NCBI GenBank assembly: GCA_963920665.1
Contig: OY987264.1
Span: 34,142,906 to 34,206,905, forward strand
Source of the DNA: Straminergon stramineum
Taxonomy: Eukaryota > Streptophyta > Bryopsida > Hypnales > Calliergonaceae
DNA length: 64,000 bases
Direction: 5' to 3'
Shown here: one piece after another, positions 1 through 13,252 of the stretch
Numbering within the stretch: position 1 is the stretch's first letter
Layout of the letters: each line of letters starts with the position of its first letter
The notes under the pieces: generated by a model
What the model was told of the DNA's origin: nothing
The model's database searches: none
The model's input: the letters and a program-made list of their open reading frames with translations, nothing else
Translations under genes and position numbers: made by a program

Positions 1-630
1 CTATTCTGGCCTTATCATAAATTAAGCAGAGATTGCTAGCTACGTAGCATTCTTCCTGTCTATTGCAACACTACTGATTTTCTGATTTTCTTACTGATGC
101 TTCTCAAATTGTCTTAAAGAAAGCAGTGCAACCTAAAAATTTGATCAAGTTTGTCTTGACACAGGATTGCAGTTGGAACAAGGGGTGTTTGAATTATCAG
201 AGGAATGTCTAGATTGTGGGAATAAAACCATATTGCTGGAGCAAATGAATTGCAAGAAATTGCATCGGTAATTGTACTCAGAAATTATCACCAAAATCTA
301 GTGATAATTGCTGGTTTGGGAGAATTCGAAGTAAATATCAGTTCACAACGAGGCATGTTCCCCGCCTGTATCAGGTCAAGTGTGATTGCCTCTCAACAAC
401 CAGTATGTGTCATAACTCGATGTATGGACTGGCAAATACGCTCAGTTTTAGTGCAGAAGAAGCACATGCTCAACATTCCGTAGCCCAGACGATATGCACC
501 CTAAAAAGTTGTGCCGGATTTTCATCCTGTTATAGTTTTTCATTTATGTATTCGTATCACAAACATATGACTTATTAGAATGAAAAGGAGTTTCTATAGA
601 TCGTGACAGCTTTACAGTGATAAATGCCAT

Positions 631-1290
631 GTGAGCAGAAATGGATTGCTTCCAAAAATCGATGAAATTCTGCTTTCTCTTAGCTACATTCCCTTTGAAG
701 TTAAATTTCTCTTTGACACTTTTTGCTCTTCCAGTGGACGCGGAGATTTTTACATTATGAGAATGTCACAGTCTAGAATGTCAAGATGCAACTCTGCTTA
801 CCACAAGTGTTCTCAATTCGATAGATTCTCTTCCCTTCGCCTAAATCAAAGTCATATGAGGCAGTTAACTGACCATACTTGATCACATTAGAAATTGGCT
901 TTCACAAGGCTAGCTTCAAAAAACTCGTGTTTGGCAATAGAGAACCAGTGAAATGGAAAAAACTGGTGGAGTCATGATAATGGCTTGATGCCGAGATTGA
1001 TGAGAAGAAGCTTTAGCACCATCGGAATTGTCCAAACCTGGATGAGGAAGACGAAGCAAGCTTGTCCGATTCAAATGGCTGCATTGAACAGGAGCCCAAC
1101 ACTTGTGAGTTATTTCCTGCCCAGGAGGTAATTGGAAATCGCCGCGTTTTCATGATATGGAACTCCCGGAAATCTCTCCCGAATATTAGCCTATGAATCT
1201 CACAACTTCGTATTGATTCACTTGCTCAAGCATCTAGTTCTGACTTCACTAATGTGAAGCATTTGCCACCCAAAGAGAGGGTTTAGGGTT
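631..1290 (+). pseudogene. Decayed coding-like stretch, unidentified
   Basis: Not recognised. The plus strand shows broken but protein-like reading frames. One, around 631-882, has a Cys/His-rich part (CNSAYHKC, then SHMRQLTDH about 20 residues on) that recalls a degenerate C2H2 zinc finger, although the spacing is not canonical. A second, around 945-1290, is acidic and Cys-containing (stretches NCPNLDEEDEASLSDSNG and EQEPNTCELFPAQEV) and holds several stops, including a double stop near 990. A pyrimidine-rich stretch ending in AG lies just before 734 and could be an old intron end. Base composition is less AT-rich than the next 14 kb, which suggests low-copy DNA. It may be a relic of a host gene or simply chance frames. 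Confidence 0.25.
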
Positions 1291-1881
1291 TAGATGAAGA
1301 TTGGGTATATATCGTAATGCAATTAGGTCAGAATTGCAATTAGTCGTGCCTGCCTTGTTAACGGCAGCCAGAAGAAACAAGCGGCTACTTTCCAAGAGGC
1401 TATGTCCTTGTAATCCTCGCTCTCATTTTGAGTAAAGCCCTACTCAAAAACTTTCTCACGTGTATATATCCCCAAACCACTGCCGGATGTCGATCAAGAG
1501 GCAAACCAAATAAAACTAAGTTGCAGCCCTTTGACACCACTTTGTCACGACGATTCCCTGAAATCCATTACGCCAGACAGCTCATAACTGTCCACCACTT
1601 TCCCCTTCTCGATGTTTCCTGCATGGGAGTCTTTCGCCATAGCCTTAACGAAACAGCGTCTCCCGTTTGGAGTCTGTTCCAATCTTAGATTTGATTGCGC
1701 ACAGCAGGGATATTGTCCACCACATGATTCTCTGCACCATTCAGAGAAAAGGGTGTAAAGCTATATGTAGAGCACATCGAATTACAATTGCAACACCATC
1801 TAGCTAGGAAGACTATTCATTAAATTCAGCAGCTGGGGATAGTATAGTTTCTGATTGATTGCATTAAATTGCAACGTGCAC

Positions 1882-1900
1882 GTCTGTCTGTCTGTCTGTG
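1882..1900 (+). repeat. (GTCT)n microsatellite
   Basis: Four to five tandem copies of GTCT. A short simple repeat in low-copy-looking DNA. Confidence 0.8.
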
Positions 1901-2127
1901 CAGCTTTGGTGTTTCGTTTGGTACCGTAAGATTTGCCAAGCCATTTGGAGTGGGGATGGATTGATGGATTGTTCAGGCTCAGGATTCCGTGTGTCTTTCC
2001 AGGATGGCGGATCTAGCGCTTTCCTTGTCCAGGATGGCATTGTTGGCCGGACTGGGCAATACAGTTGCTTGTCAGTGGTCGTTGGGGGTACAACGACTGC
2101 AGGGGAGATCAGTTCGTTACTGGAGTT

Positions 2128-2386
2128 TTTTTCGTTTTGTTTTTGTTTTTTGTTTTTGTTACACAAATGAAACGGGATTTCATTGCAAAAATAAAGTACA
2201 AGGCCCCAGCCACAAGTGGCCTGGAGGGATAACAAGACACACTACAGACCAAACACAAAGACAGGGACCGGACAGACCGACAAGACACGAAGGACACCGC
2301 AAAAGCGCAGCGCTGAGAGAAGCCCGAAGCCTCTCACGGCCGGCTGGAGGAGGTGACTACTTCGCTCTGTCGACTCGCCGGTGAAG
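2128..2386 (-). mobile_element. Short retroposed insertion (truncated LINE or SINE) with 18-bp TSD
   Basis: The segment is flanked by perfect 18-bp direct repeats, CAGTTCGTTACTGGAGTT at 2110-2127 and 2387-2404. Read on the minus strand it ends in an A-rich tail made of AAAAAC-type units. Just before the tail is a plant LINE-like 3' region with CTTGTACTTT and an ATGAAATCC-type motif. A target duplication of this length plus an A-rich tail is the signature of target-primed reverse transcription. At 259 bp it is either a 5'-truncated LINE or a SINE. I see no clear pol III A/B box, so a truncated LINE is slightly preferred. The identical duplications indicate a fairly recent insertion. Confidence 0.8.
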
Positions 2387-2404
2387 CAGTTCGTTACTGG
2401 AGTT

Positions 2405-4237
2405 GCAGTTCCTGTAATGCTGTCGAGGACTCAAAAGTGTTTGATGAATGACCACAGTTGTGGAGGGACAAAGTTTGAAATAGAGATGGAGTAAACTTGT
2501 CAATCACCGCACAGACAAAATTCAAATCCTTCTCCATATAAATATAGAGACTTGCATGTTTTGAAATTTGGCGTGACTGATTATTAAATGTCCTGTTAAG
2601 ATCCACCGTTGAAAAATAGAATGCAAAGAGTTTTATTCCTAAAATTTTATTGCAATTTTAAGGCTATGAAACTGAAATCTAGTTAAAAATTCCTTGAAAC
2701 CCTTTGCCATGCAGTGTCTCTGGTCATTGGGTGGTGATACAAAATTTTGTTCCTATTGCAATTGAATTGGTGTTTGAATTGTGTAGTTACTATTACGCAA
2801 ATCACAACGGTTGTTGTCTAGTTTTTAGATGTTTGTGGTAAATGGCACGTTTACTCTAACTAAAGATATGTACAAGTGGGGTTTTTTTCAATCTACAGCT
2901 ATAATCATGGCCATAGTCGAATGTCCTTCCAAAATGTAGCATCAAACATTGGCCATGGAAATAGCTCTTTATTGCAAAAATGAGAACCCTAAATATGTTC
3001 TCCCCAAATCAACATTGTCAAAGATGTGACACCTACATATGAACCAAAAAGCATCATAAAAATTTAGATATGGACTAGCATGCCTTGTGCCATTGCCATA
3101 GCCAAAATCAAAGTAAAAATAAATTTTCTAATTTTTTAATTCTTAAAAAATTTGAAACTCAATATCTTTCACACGATAGGTTCAAATGCCACAAAACAAA
3201 GTATGTGCACCCTTCCTTGTAGAGAGCTTTCCAACGGTACCCAAACACATGACTAGGGAATGCACAATTCACAAGATCTCACCTTAACAAACAAAATAAG
3301 CAGACAACCTAATTTGACATATAGATTACACGAGATGTATACAATCAAAATATGAGAATCTATGAGATTCTAGTGTTGAATTAAGATGAACTTAGAGAAA
3401 ATACTTTGAAAATTCATAACTTATTCATATCGTATCCAAATAATGCATGTTAAAGTGTGTTGGAATCCTCTTTCACTTGCCAATAAGATTTGATAAAAAC
3501 CTACACTTAGTTTCTAAAGGACTCATCAACTTTTGAAATTTGGCATGTATGTAATTAATAAAATATGGCATGCAATTGTCTAAAACAAATTTTAGTCTTC
3601 AAATCACATTCTAAGAGGAGATAAACTTTGTTAGTTATGTTGGGGCGGTTTCAAGAAAAAACATTTTCTTCTAACTTCAAATCCTATTATCTTGTATTTT
3701 GTACACTCAAAATTCTTGAAAATTTTTCCACACATTCTGAATGTTTGTCTTTAATTTTTTACAATTTGAATTTCAAATAAAAATTTTCCTTGTTGCACAA
3801 GAAATCATCAAAAAATGACTAGTGTATTGCCAATTCACTTAACCTCCTTGCATTGCAAGGTGATTTAGAATAAGCTAGACTCCATATTTACTTCCAAAAT
3901 TTTTCATGAGTAAACCTAACATCTTATACTTACAAATGCTCAAAATCTTCATTTTTGTATAGAGCAAAAATTTTACTCCCAAAGGGCCTGGAGTCTGCTA
4001 ACCCTATTTTGCAAGAATGAAGAAAAAGTTCTTTACTCACTTCAAACGTTATAATATTTCAATTTGCATGGTCAAATGGGCTGAATTTTTTTTCACACTT
4101 TGATAAAATACTTTACTTCAGTTTATACAACAAAAGTTTCAAAATTAAAGAAGTTTCACTTTTCATTTTTGAATAACATACCAAAAATCCAAAGTTTTTG
4201 ACAATGTCTCCTTGGAAAAAAGACAATCCTTTAGGGA
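2405..4237. other. AT-rich non-coding stretch
   Basis: No gene, RNA gene or bounded element could be supported. The short frames are not protein-like. The AT-rich composition matches the MITE field that follows, so old, unrecognised repeats are likely. Confidence 0.5.
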
Positions 4238-5209
4238 TTAACCCCTAAAATTCCTTGATTATATTATCACCAAAAACTCTCAAAAACTAACATTTCTAAT
4301 ACAAGTACCAAATTTTTGAAAATTACTATTTGGGGATACATCAAACAGTAGGGTCTTGTATTATACTAGATTGAGAAGATGTGGGAAAATTTTCAGAAAT
4401 TTCCACTGGATAGATTGCAAGATATAAGCATTTGAATTGAGAAAAATCCTTTTTGGGTCCATATGAAAAAATGAGCAACTACACTTCACAAGGTCACATT
4501 TGTATGAAAAAATGTCCGAAATGGTGGTACTTCTTTAGATCCATTATTCAAGGCAAATTGACTACAAGATTGAAAATTTTCAGATCATTTGGAATTGTGC
4601 AACATATAGGAAAAAAATGGTAAGTAGAAAGATGTAGAGAATGATTCAAAATACTAAATTGTTAACAATTTATTTATGGAATTGAAAAATGCCAATCCCA
4701 ATAGTTGTAATTATGTTGTAACAAAAAATCTACATCTAAGGTTTTTCTTTTTTCCAAAAATATTGAACATTATTTAAAATAAAGGACTTCAAAGTTTATT
4801 TTAGAGTAGAGAATCCATACTTGCCACAAACTAAAACATCTCATAACTTTCATCTCATTGATGAAAATGGAATGAATCAAAGCTCTCTCTAAATCTAAAT
4901 CTCTCTAAATCTAAATCTTAATCTAGAAAACCAAAATCTAGAATTTAACCAATTTCAAACTTTTATTTTTGAAAAAAAATATTTTTTTCAGATCTGCCCA
5001 GACTGCCTGAGTTGAAAAACAAACTACAAATTAGGCTATAACTTTCGACTCATATTTCCAAATGTCTTAAAATTTAGTGTACATAAAAGATATTCCTTAT
5101 TTACACCTTCTATAAAAGTTTGGGCCAAAAACATGGAAATCTCTAGTCAGATGTACTACCCAAAATTTTCATGTTGCCAAAAAATACACCTTGGTCCTTT
5201 AGGGGTTAA
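4238..5209. mobile_element. TTAA-flanked MITE, family D
   Basis: The element runs from TTAA-CCCCTAAAATTCCTTG to its inverted partner CTTGGTCCTTTAGGGG-TTAA. TTAA at both outer edges looks like a target duplication, as in piggyBac-type insertion. The interior has no coding capacity and is similar to sequence at 7670-9143 and 13253-14165, for example a shared block reading ATTTTCAGAAATTTCCAC and the AATGCCAATCCCAAT block. Confidence 0.6.
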
Positions 5210-5690
5210 TAACAAAAATTATAATAAATTACAATTATTACTAACTATAGGTATGCATACCTTATATAATAGTGATCAATGATATTTTTTTGTACTTATA
5301 TCTAAAGTAAAAATATCTAAAATACTTCAAATAAGATATTTAGTTTGGTTCCTATCATAGAACTCTAAATTTTTTTGGTAATTCCAAAAGGAGATTTTCA
5401 ATTCCTTTCAAAGACATTTTTGAGACACAAGGATATTTGCATACTATATTGTATCATTTTTCGTTGAAACTTGTCGATGTGCACCAAGGTCCAAAACTTT
5501 AAAAATTGATATTGGACTCCAAAAATTGAACTTGGGTTGGAGTGTGTGTTTCAACACAACATTCATCTAGGAACCACAATAATTCAATTTACAGAGTTTG
5601 ACTTGAATTTTCAAAGTTTTAAATCTTCAAGGTGCATCATGACCAAAAACATCAATACATCATATCCTACAAACATCCACTATATATATA

Positions 5691-5740
5691 AACTATAAAT
5701 AAACTATAAATTATAAACTATAAACTATAAACTATAAATT
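5691..5740 (+). repeat. (TATAAAC)n-type low-complexity tandem repeat
   Basis: Repeated 7-bp units of the type ATAAACT with small variations, preceded by a short (TA)n run. Simple tandem repeat. Confidence 0.75.
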
Positions 5741-6160
5741 GTCAAAATATTGAAAATAAGTAAATCTGAAATTGGCCTTGGGGCTCGATCACTTTTAGAG
5801 ACATTTTACAATTATGTGCACTTGACATAGATGGAACGTGGTGGATTGGATGAAAAAGACAAAAAATAGTCAAATGGATGAAATTTTTGGGAGATAAGAA
5901 AATAAAATTTCAATCAAAATTTAACCCTTCAATAAACATGTTTTGATGGCTAAACCAAGGTTGTAGATGAATTTCATAGTCTTGCTGAAACAAGAATTGA
6001 AGTTATTCATCTTGTCAATAGATATATTCTTTGTTGATGATCATGGAGACGGAACCATTGTTTCATGGTTAATTCCATGTAATTTTTTTCATCATGTGTA
6101 GGTTCAAAAAATGCTTGTGAGTTAATTGAATTTTAAATTTGAGGTTCTCACATTTGAATT

Positions 6161-6345
6161 TTAACCCCTAAAGGACCAAGTAGCATTTTTTTTAGCAACA
6201 CAAAGTTTTTGGTCAACCATTTATGAACAAAATTTTTATTTTTTTCTTTGAAATTTTCACACAACATGAAATCATGGAGTGCCTTCAAGGTGCAATAATT
6301 TTCATAACAATTGACTACATGGTTAAAAAGTTATTATATGATATG
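6161..6345 (-). mobile_element. End of an inverted family D TTAA MITE
   Basis: TTAACCCCTAAAGGACCAAG at 6161 begins a stretch that is the reverse complement of the right-hand parts of the copies ending at 9143 and 14165, including the block with AACCATGTAATCAAAAGTTA. The far end of this copy could not be placed. Confidence 0.45.
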
Positions 6346-7669
6346 TAGTTTCTTTCTTAATCCAAATAGCCCTAGGCAACTTAGAAAAAAATCTCCTTTT
6401 TTAGAATTAAAAACTAAATTGGGTTTTCTATATTCATATATACTCAAAGCTTTTAACCCCTCACCATACAAAGTCTTCTCTAAAATTGATGATTTCAAGA
6501 AAAACCATTAAAAAAATCTATTTAGAAGAATAATTTGGAATTGATATACAAATTAATTAAAAGTTCTAGACTTTGAATTGTAGATTCCATCTATACAATT
6601 AGATTCATAATGCTATGACCAATATTTTTTAATAAATTTTGAAAGAAAATTCCCTCTAAATTTGATTACAAGCAAAAGAGAATTGTTTTTTTTAGTAAAA
6701 TTCATTGGAATGGATTGGAAATGAAGTTTTCTTGACATGGTGATTTTTTGAAATTTTTGTGTTCTTAAAATCTATGACCCCATTTTTGCAAATCCACTTT
6801 TTGAACCAGAGTCAATGCAGTTTTGGCCAAGGTTGTTCCGTTAGAAGCATTTTGGGATCCAATGTTGTGTCGTATGTTTGACTTCATGTGTCATACATGA
6901 CAAGTGTCATGTATACGTGACAATTTTATACATGACAATAAGGCCTTATCATAGTAGTAGAGACAATTTAAAATCTCACTTCAGTCATGATCCAAAACTT
7001 AGAATGTAATAAGTGTTTATTAAACTGAAACACTTCAATTAAAATGAAACTCTAATATGTCAAGATTGGAAATAGAAAGTGCTTTATATGAAAGTCAACC
7101 TTAAAGTTGACTTTATTAGACGGATGAAGGGATCTACTAGACGTGTTTGACATCGTGTTTGTTGTGTTGTCGAGTTGTTTGGGTAAACAACCATGATTTT
7201 GGCTTGGTTAACTACTTGATATACTTGCACATTTATAATTTTAGAAAAAATTGTACTCTAGTAATACTAAATCCAACCATTAGATAGGACAACAGCTTAA
7301 TAAAGCATCTCCACAAATTAGGATGACTTTCATCCAAGCAATAATATGGATGGAACTTGAATTTCAATCCATTCGCCATCTAAAAAGTGGATGTCAAAGT
7401 GTTTAGAGGTTAATCATTATGTTTCAAATAACAAAATGAAAGTGACGAGGAGTTTTCATTTTTTGGGCAATTATGAAATCTGTTATCCCAAAATAAACTT
7501 TGAAGTATTCAATTTTCAATATTTTTGGAAAATATAGAAAATAGGATTTAGAATGAATGTTTCTTGTTGAAACTTTTAATATGCCCAACTTATTTCTTCA
7601 AAATATTATGGAGAGAGTGCAAATTGTAGGATGTACATATTTTGGGATAAAATTTTTGAAAGGTGAAAC

Positions 7670-9143
7670 TTAACCCCTAAAGTTCTTTCATGTTTAGAGG
7701 CTAAAAATTTATTCAAACTACTAGTCTCTAAAGCAAGGCTAAATCTTTATCTATATTTAGTTTTTAACAAATCCAATTGAAGGACCCTTTAGTTAATTTG
7801 TCGGAGTACACCTTCATAAATTTTTAGAATAAGAAATCTTACCAATTGCAAGATTGTAATGCTTGGATTTCAAGAAAATAAATTTTTGACTCTTCTCAAA
7901 TAGTTAGATTTCATCATTCAAACATTTTATCCCAAAATGTTTAGATCCTACAACTTGAAACTTTCTATAATATGTTGAAGAAATAAGTTTGGAATGCATC
8001 TAAAAAATTCCAACAAAAAAATTTCATATTCATTCTTGAAATAAATAATAAGGAGAAAAAAAATAGAGAATGATTTAAAATACTAAATTGTCAAGAATTT
8101 AGTTATAGAATTGAAAAATGCCAATTCCATTAGTTTTCATGTTTCAATAAACAATCTTCACCCTATGATTTTATTTTCTTCAAAAAATATTTAAAATTCA
8201 ATTAACGTGTACAGTTACTTGACTATGTTTTCACCCAAAAACACTCCCAAATTGCCATTTCTAGCACAAGTACCAAATTAAAAAAAACAAAAAAACTTTT
8301 TGGACACATGTAACTATAGGCTCTTGTAGTACACTAGTTTGAGAATATGTGGAAAAAATTTCAGAAATTTCCACCTTATAGATTGCAAGATATTAACATT
8401 TGAAGTGACAAAAATCCTTTGGGGGGCCTTGTGAAAAAACAAGGCGGTTGCACTTCACAAGGTCACATTTTTATGGAAAATGTCCAAAATGGTGGTGCTT
8501 CTATGGATTAATTTATTTTTCAGGAAAAGTTGGCTACATGCTTGAAAATTTTCAGATCATTTGGGATTTTACAACATATAGGAAAGAATTAATAAATAGG
8601 AAGGAATAGAGAATGATTCAAAATACTAAATTGTCAAGAATTTAATTAAGGAATTGAAAAATGCCAATTCCAATGGTTGCAATGTTGTAATAAACAATCT
8701 TCACCCTATGATTTTATTTTTTTTCAAAAATATTGAAAATTGAGTTAAATAAAGGACTTCAAAGTTTATTTTAGAGTAGGGAATCCATAATTGCCCACAA
8801 ACAAAAACTCCTCATAACTTTCCTCTCATTGAACAAAATGGAGTGATTCAAAGCTTTCCAAGTGTATGTAAATTTGGAAGACCAATTTCAAATTTTTGTT
8901 TCTAAAAAAATTTATTTTTAAAAATCTACTCGGATTGCCCACTAAGGAAAAAACTACATATCATACAATAACTTTTAAACCATGTAATCAAAAGTTATTA
9001 AAATTGTTGCACCTTAAAGTTACTCCTTGACTACATGTTGTGTGAAAATTTAAAAGAAAAAATAATGAATATTTCCTTTGTAAATGGATGATAAAAAACA
9101 TTATGTTGCCCTAAAAAATGCTACTTGGTCCTTTAAGAGTTAA
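7670..9143. mobile_element. TTAA MITE family D, composite copy
   Basis: Starts TTAACCCCTAAAGTTC at 7670 and ends GGTCCTTTAAGAG-TTAA at 9143. The left part (7670-8170) matches the copy at 13253. The part from about 8205 matches the copy at 4238. The unit is therefore either a tandem or nested pair, or a longer ancestral form from which both shorter copies derive. No coding frame. Confidence 0.5.
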
Positions 9144-10619
9144 CCATTTTGGAAGAATTGGAAATACTTTAAAAAAAATTCAAGCACCTTGATTTTGCAA
9201 TTGGTAAAGTTTGTTACTCTAAAATTTTAGAAAGGTGTACTTTAACAAGTTAACTAAAGGATCCTATGGTTGGATTTGTATATGAATAAATATAGCAAAA
9301 GAGTCTAGCCTTGATTTGGATATGAGTATTTTTGAGCAATTTTAGGCCTAAAAACATTGGAGTCCTTTAGAGGTTGATATGAGCCACAAATGATTATACA
9401 TATACAATAATAATTTCAAGTCATATATAACTTTACCCTCAAATATTTTTTTTCATAGATTGGGTGAATCACATTTTTAGTATTGGCTTAACCAAAGTGG
9501 GCTCCTTACTATCCTTTAATTTGGATGTTAAATTCCAAATTTTGGCCTTGGTTTTATAATTTAATTGAACCCCAAATGTTCTCAACTTCTCATTGGTTCC
9601 CCAATATTTTTTGAACTCTCTCAATTAAAAAGACACTATGGGCTTCGATATTGGTCTTGTGAATTCAAAATTCCATTATTTTTGTCTTAGACTCATTCCA
9701 TCATTTTTGCCCTCCTTTCATTTGGTTATGGGTTCATTTCATTATTCTGATTATGACTTCAATTTTAGTCATTGCTTCAAAGGCCCCCTATGGTTACAAA
9801 GTAGACCCTATATATGACAATACAAAGTTCTCAAAATTCATTCCAAAATTTAGCTAAATCAGTTCTAACCTTCATCATTGATATTAACTTCTAAAAAATG
9901 ATTGACTAAAAAAACTATTTGCAATTTGTGTTATTTTCCTTCACTATAGATTCTTGTCCTACTTACTTCTCGACCAAATGATGTGAATATGTCTATTGAA
10001 AAATCCAATCTTTTAACAAAAGTAGAATATTCTACCTTTTGATTTTCTAAAAGGGAGAACCTTTACATAGCTGAAGGATATGACGTTCAACATCAACATA
10101 GACTACTAGTAATACATTCAACCAACTATCAACAAAATTGGATGAATATTGATATTCTTCATCCATTCATTTCGATAAGGAAAAATTCATCTAAACACCA
10201 TTTGGGGGATGGAGGGAGGGGGGACATGGCATCCTAAGGCTTTACAATTTACAAGGTAAACTATTTTATTTTTATTATTTTTGACACAAGCGAAAACTCT
10301 ATTTCTCTACTAAAAGAGACAAGGGGTACACTATTGAGTGACAATACACTAAAATTCTAACCCCTAAGCCCTCTAATGTCTACTTTTTGGATGATGAATA
10401 GATTGAAACTCATGTTTCATCCTTGTTATTGCTTAGATGAAAGTCATACTAATTTGTGAAGATATTTTATGATGTTTATTTTCCTATCTAATGGTTGGAT
10501 TTGGTGTTACTACAGCACATATTTTTATTTTTCTAAAATTACAAATGTGCAAGTATGTCAAGTGGTTGACCAAGTCAAAATTGCATTAACTCTAGTTCAA
10601 AACTGGATTTGCAAAAATG

Positions 10620-10970
10620 AGGTCATAGATTTCAAGCCTACGAGTTTTTCACGATGTTTTCACCAAAAACACTCAAAAACTACCATTTCTTGTATAATTA
10701 CCAAATCTTAGACAAAATCACACATTTTTTGACACATTTAATTATAGGATCTTGTAGTACATTGGTTTAAAAAGATGTGGAAAAAATTTCAGGAATTTAC
10801 ACCGTGTAGCTAGATTGAAAAATATTAGTGTTTGAATTGACAAAAATTCTTTTCTTGGCCTTGTAAAAAATATCAAGTTTTGAAGGAATTTTGAAAATTT
10901 CCTTCCCAAATTTATAAAAAATATTAGAGATAACATTGGTGAATCTAACTGTACGGATGGAATCTACAAT
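10620..10970 (+). mobile_element. Partial family D MITE copy
   Basis: Contains blocks shared with the copies at 4238 and 8205 (AAAACACTCAAAAACTACCA, TAGGATCTTGTAGTACA, AAAATTTCAG). Terminal TTAA motifs could not be identified, so it is treated as a fragment. Confidence 0.4.
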
Positions 10971-11582
10971 TCAATTTCAACAAATTTTATTTGTGTACAA
11001 ATTCCAAAATATTCTTCCAAATAGTGCTTTATGATGATTTTTCTCGAATATCATCATGAATTCTGGAGAACACTCTCGATGTTTATGGGCTAATTCTGGC
11101 CTTCAATTGCAAATCTGAAGGACACTGGGTGTGCCTTGTATTGTACCAATAAATGGAGAATGTCTAGCCAAGTCTGGAATCAGAGAAGGGCCGTAAATCA
11201 TTTGAACCTCCGTCTAAAAATGAGGACTGCCTTCCAATCTTTATCCTTTTTTTTTTCACAAACGAGGATTTTGAGGGATTTCATTGCAAGATTCAAGGAA
11301 GGTAGGTACACTCAAAATCGCATCCTGACTAAAGTAGTCATCATCACCTTGTGTACATCTCCAATATCAATATGTAGGCATGTTGAAGAAAAGATTTTAG
11401 AACTTCTACCAAATAAAATTTTGACTCTTGATAACTTTTGCATACAATATCCAAATGTCTCATTCTTTGGTGCATTGGAACTTTCTTTTGCTTGCTTGCC
11501 TATAAGAAAATATGGAAAATTGACCAATCTAACAAGGCACGATAGCTAAAAGTGGTGGTTCAGGGGGTGTCCACATTAACCC

Positions 11583-11640
11583 TTAACCCCTAAAGGACCA
11601 TTGTCCCCTTGGGGGACAATTTGGAGTTCGGGTAGGTTCT
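11583..11640 (+). mobile_element. Single TTAA MITE terminus
   Basis: TTAACCCCTAAAGGACCA followed by a small perfect stem (TTGTCCCC / GGGGGACAA). The same terminus plus stem occurs inverted at 51660-51707. The partner end of this copy was not found. Confidence 0.45.
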
Positions 11641-12070
11641 TATGAGCTGAATTTTTACTTGATTTTTTAAAAACTTTTTGAGGACATGTAGTTCTACAAG
11701 AGCTCTATGAATACATAATTTTTGTTTAAATCTGATGTTGGATGAGGAAGTTATAGGTTGTTTTAGGCAAATTTCAACAAGAGGGGTAAGCTAGGCAACC
11801 AATATTTTGTTGATTGAGGCCAAGGATAGATGCGCATGCTATTCAGGTCAAAATGATAGAGGGTAGGGTGGGTAGTGGATGAAGGGCTCCAAACAACACC
11901 CCAAAATATCAGAGCACCTAGAATTTGAAGTTTGTAGCACATCCAAGAGCCTCCACACATAGGGCTATCAAGTTTTCTTTCTTTGAAAATTCAAATATAA
12001 AAATTGATCATTCAAAACATTGATAAGTACCTTCATTTTGCTTCAAAGGCAGTTACAAATTGATGTGGAT

Positions 12071-12695
12071 ACTAAGATGAGGAGAGAAATTCTTTATATA
12101 CATATGGGGTGGTAGTAGGTAGAATAAACCATATGGGATATGTAAATTAGAATTAGTAAGAGCTCAACTACTCATAGTTAAGTCAAAAGTAAGAATTATG
12201 TTTGAAGTAGAATTTCAAAACTAATTTAGGCATAGTAAAATACCTTTTTCCAAAAAAACTTGAACTTAGAAAAGTTGAAAAATCAAAATATCTTTCATCT
12301 CCAAAAATCCATTTTAGATTTCAATATGCCAAAAAAAGTTATGGACAAATTTCAGAGAGGATATTTCAAAATATCAAAACTAAATTCTCTTCCAACCCCT
12401 CTCTAAAATTTGTCCATAACTTTTTTTGGCACATTGAAATCTAAAATAGATTTTTGAAGAAAGATATATTGATTTTCCAAATTTTCTTAGTTCAAAGTTT
12501 TTAAAAAAAATATTTTACTTTGTTGAAATGAGTTATGAAATTCTACTTCAAACACAATTCTTACCTTTGACTTAACTATGAGTGGTCAAGCTTGTACTCA
12601 TTCTAATTTATGTATCCTACATGGATTGTTCTACCTCCTATCACACGATATCTATATAAAGAGATTCTCTCTTATACACACTCAAATAATGATGA
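12071..12695. mobile_element. Fold-back element with two arms of about 300 bp
   Basis: The two halves are imperfect reverse complements across a short centre near 12365-12395. The block around TTATGGACAAATTTCAGAGA (12332) pairs with CTCTAAAATTTGTCCATAAC (12401). CTCATAGTTAAGTC (12172) pairs with GACTTAACTATGAG (12569). The outer parts near 12085 and 12665 also pair. No TSD was identified. A transcript would form a very long hairpin, a possible small-RNA source. It could also be a MITE dimer. Confidence 0.75.
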
Positions 12696-13252
12696 AAATC
12701 CCATTGGAACATGAAATTGATGTTTAATTTATTGATCTCAATGAATTGAAAGTTGAATTTTAATATTTGAATTTTCAAGCAATGAAACTACTGGACATTG
12801 TATCCATTACTTGGCGTGATTGTTGAGGGGATGCTCCAAGCTTCTCTACCATGGTAGTGAGGTGGCTGAAGGAGATCAACCTTAGAGTTCTCAATGGAGA
12901 GGAACAAACCAGGTATAGTCCAAGAACATAGGAAAATCCATTTTCCAAAGGTTGCCCAAAATCTTTACTTATATATTATTTACAAAATCCTTCTAAATTC
13001 TATAAGATGGAGAGGATTTTTTTTTTTTTCCAATTTTTTTTTAAACTTGAAAAACATTAGTATATCTTTCAATCCACCATTCGGATTTCTAAGTTTCAAA
13101 ATTATGTGGTGGCAAATGTGCTTGAAAATTTATGTTGTGAACAATGAATAAAACTTATTATATACCACAAATGGTAAAATTTGAAAATTTTGAATTTGTA
13201 TTTGGAATGAGAGACCTGAAATTTGTCAAGGCATACAATGTTAATCCCGTGG

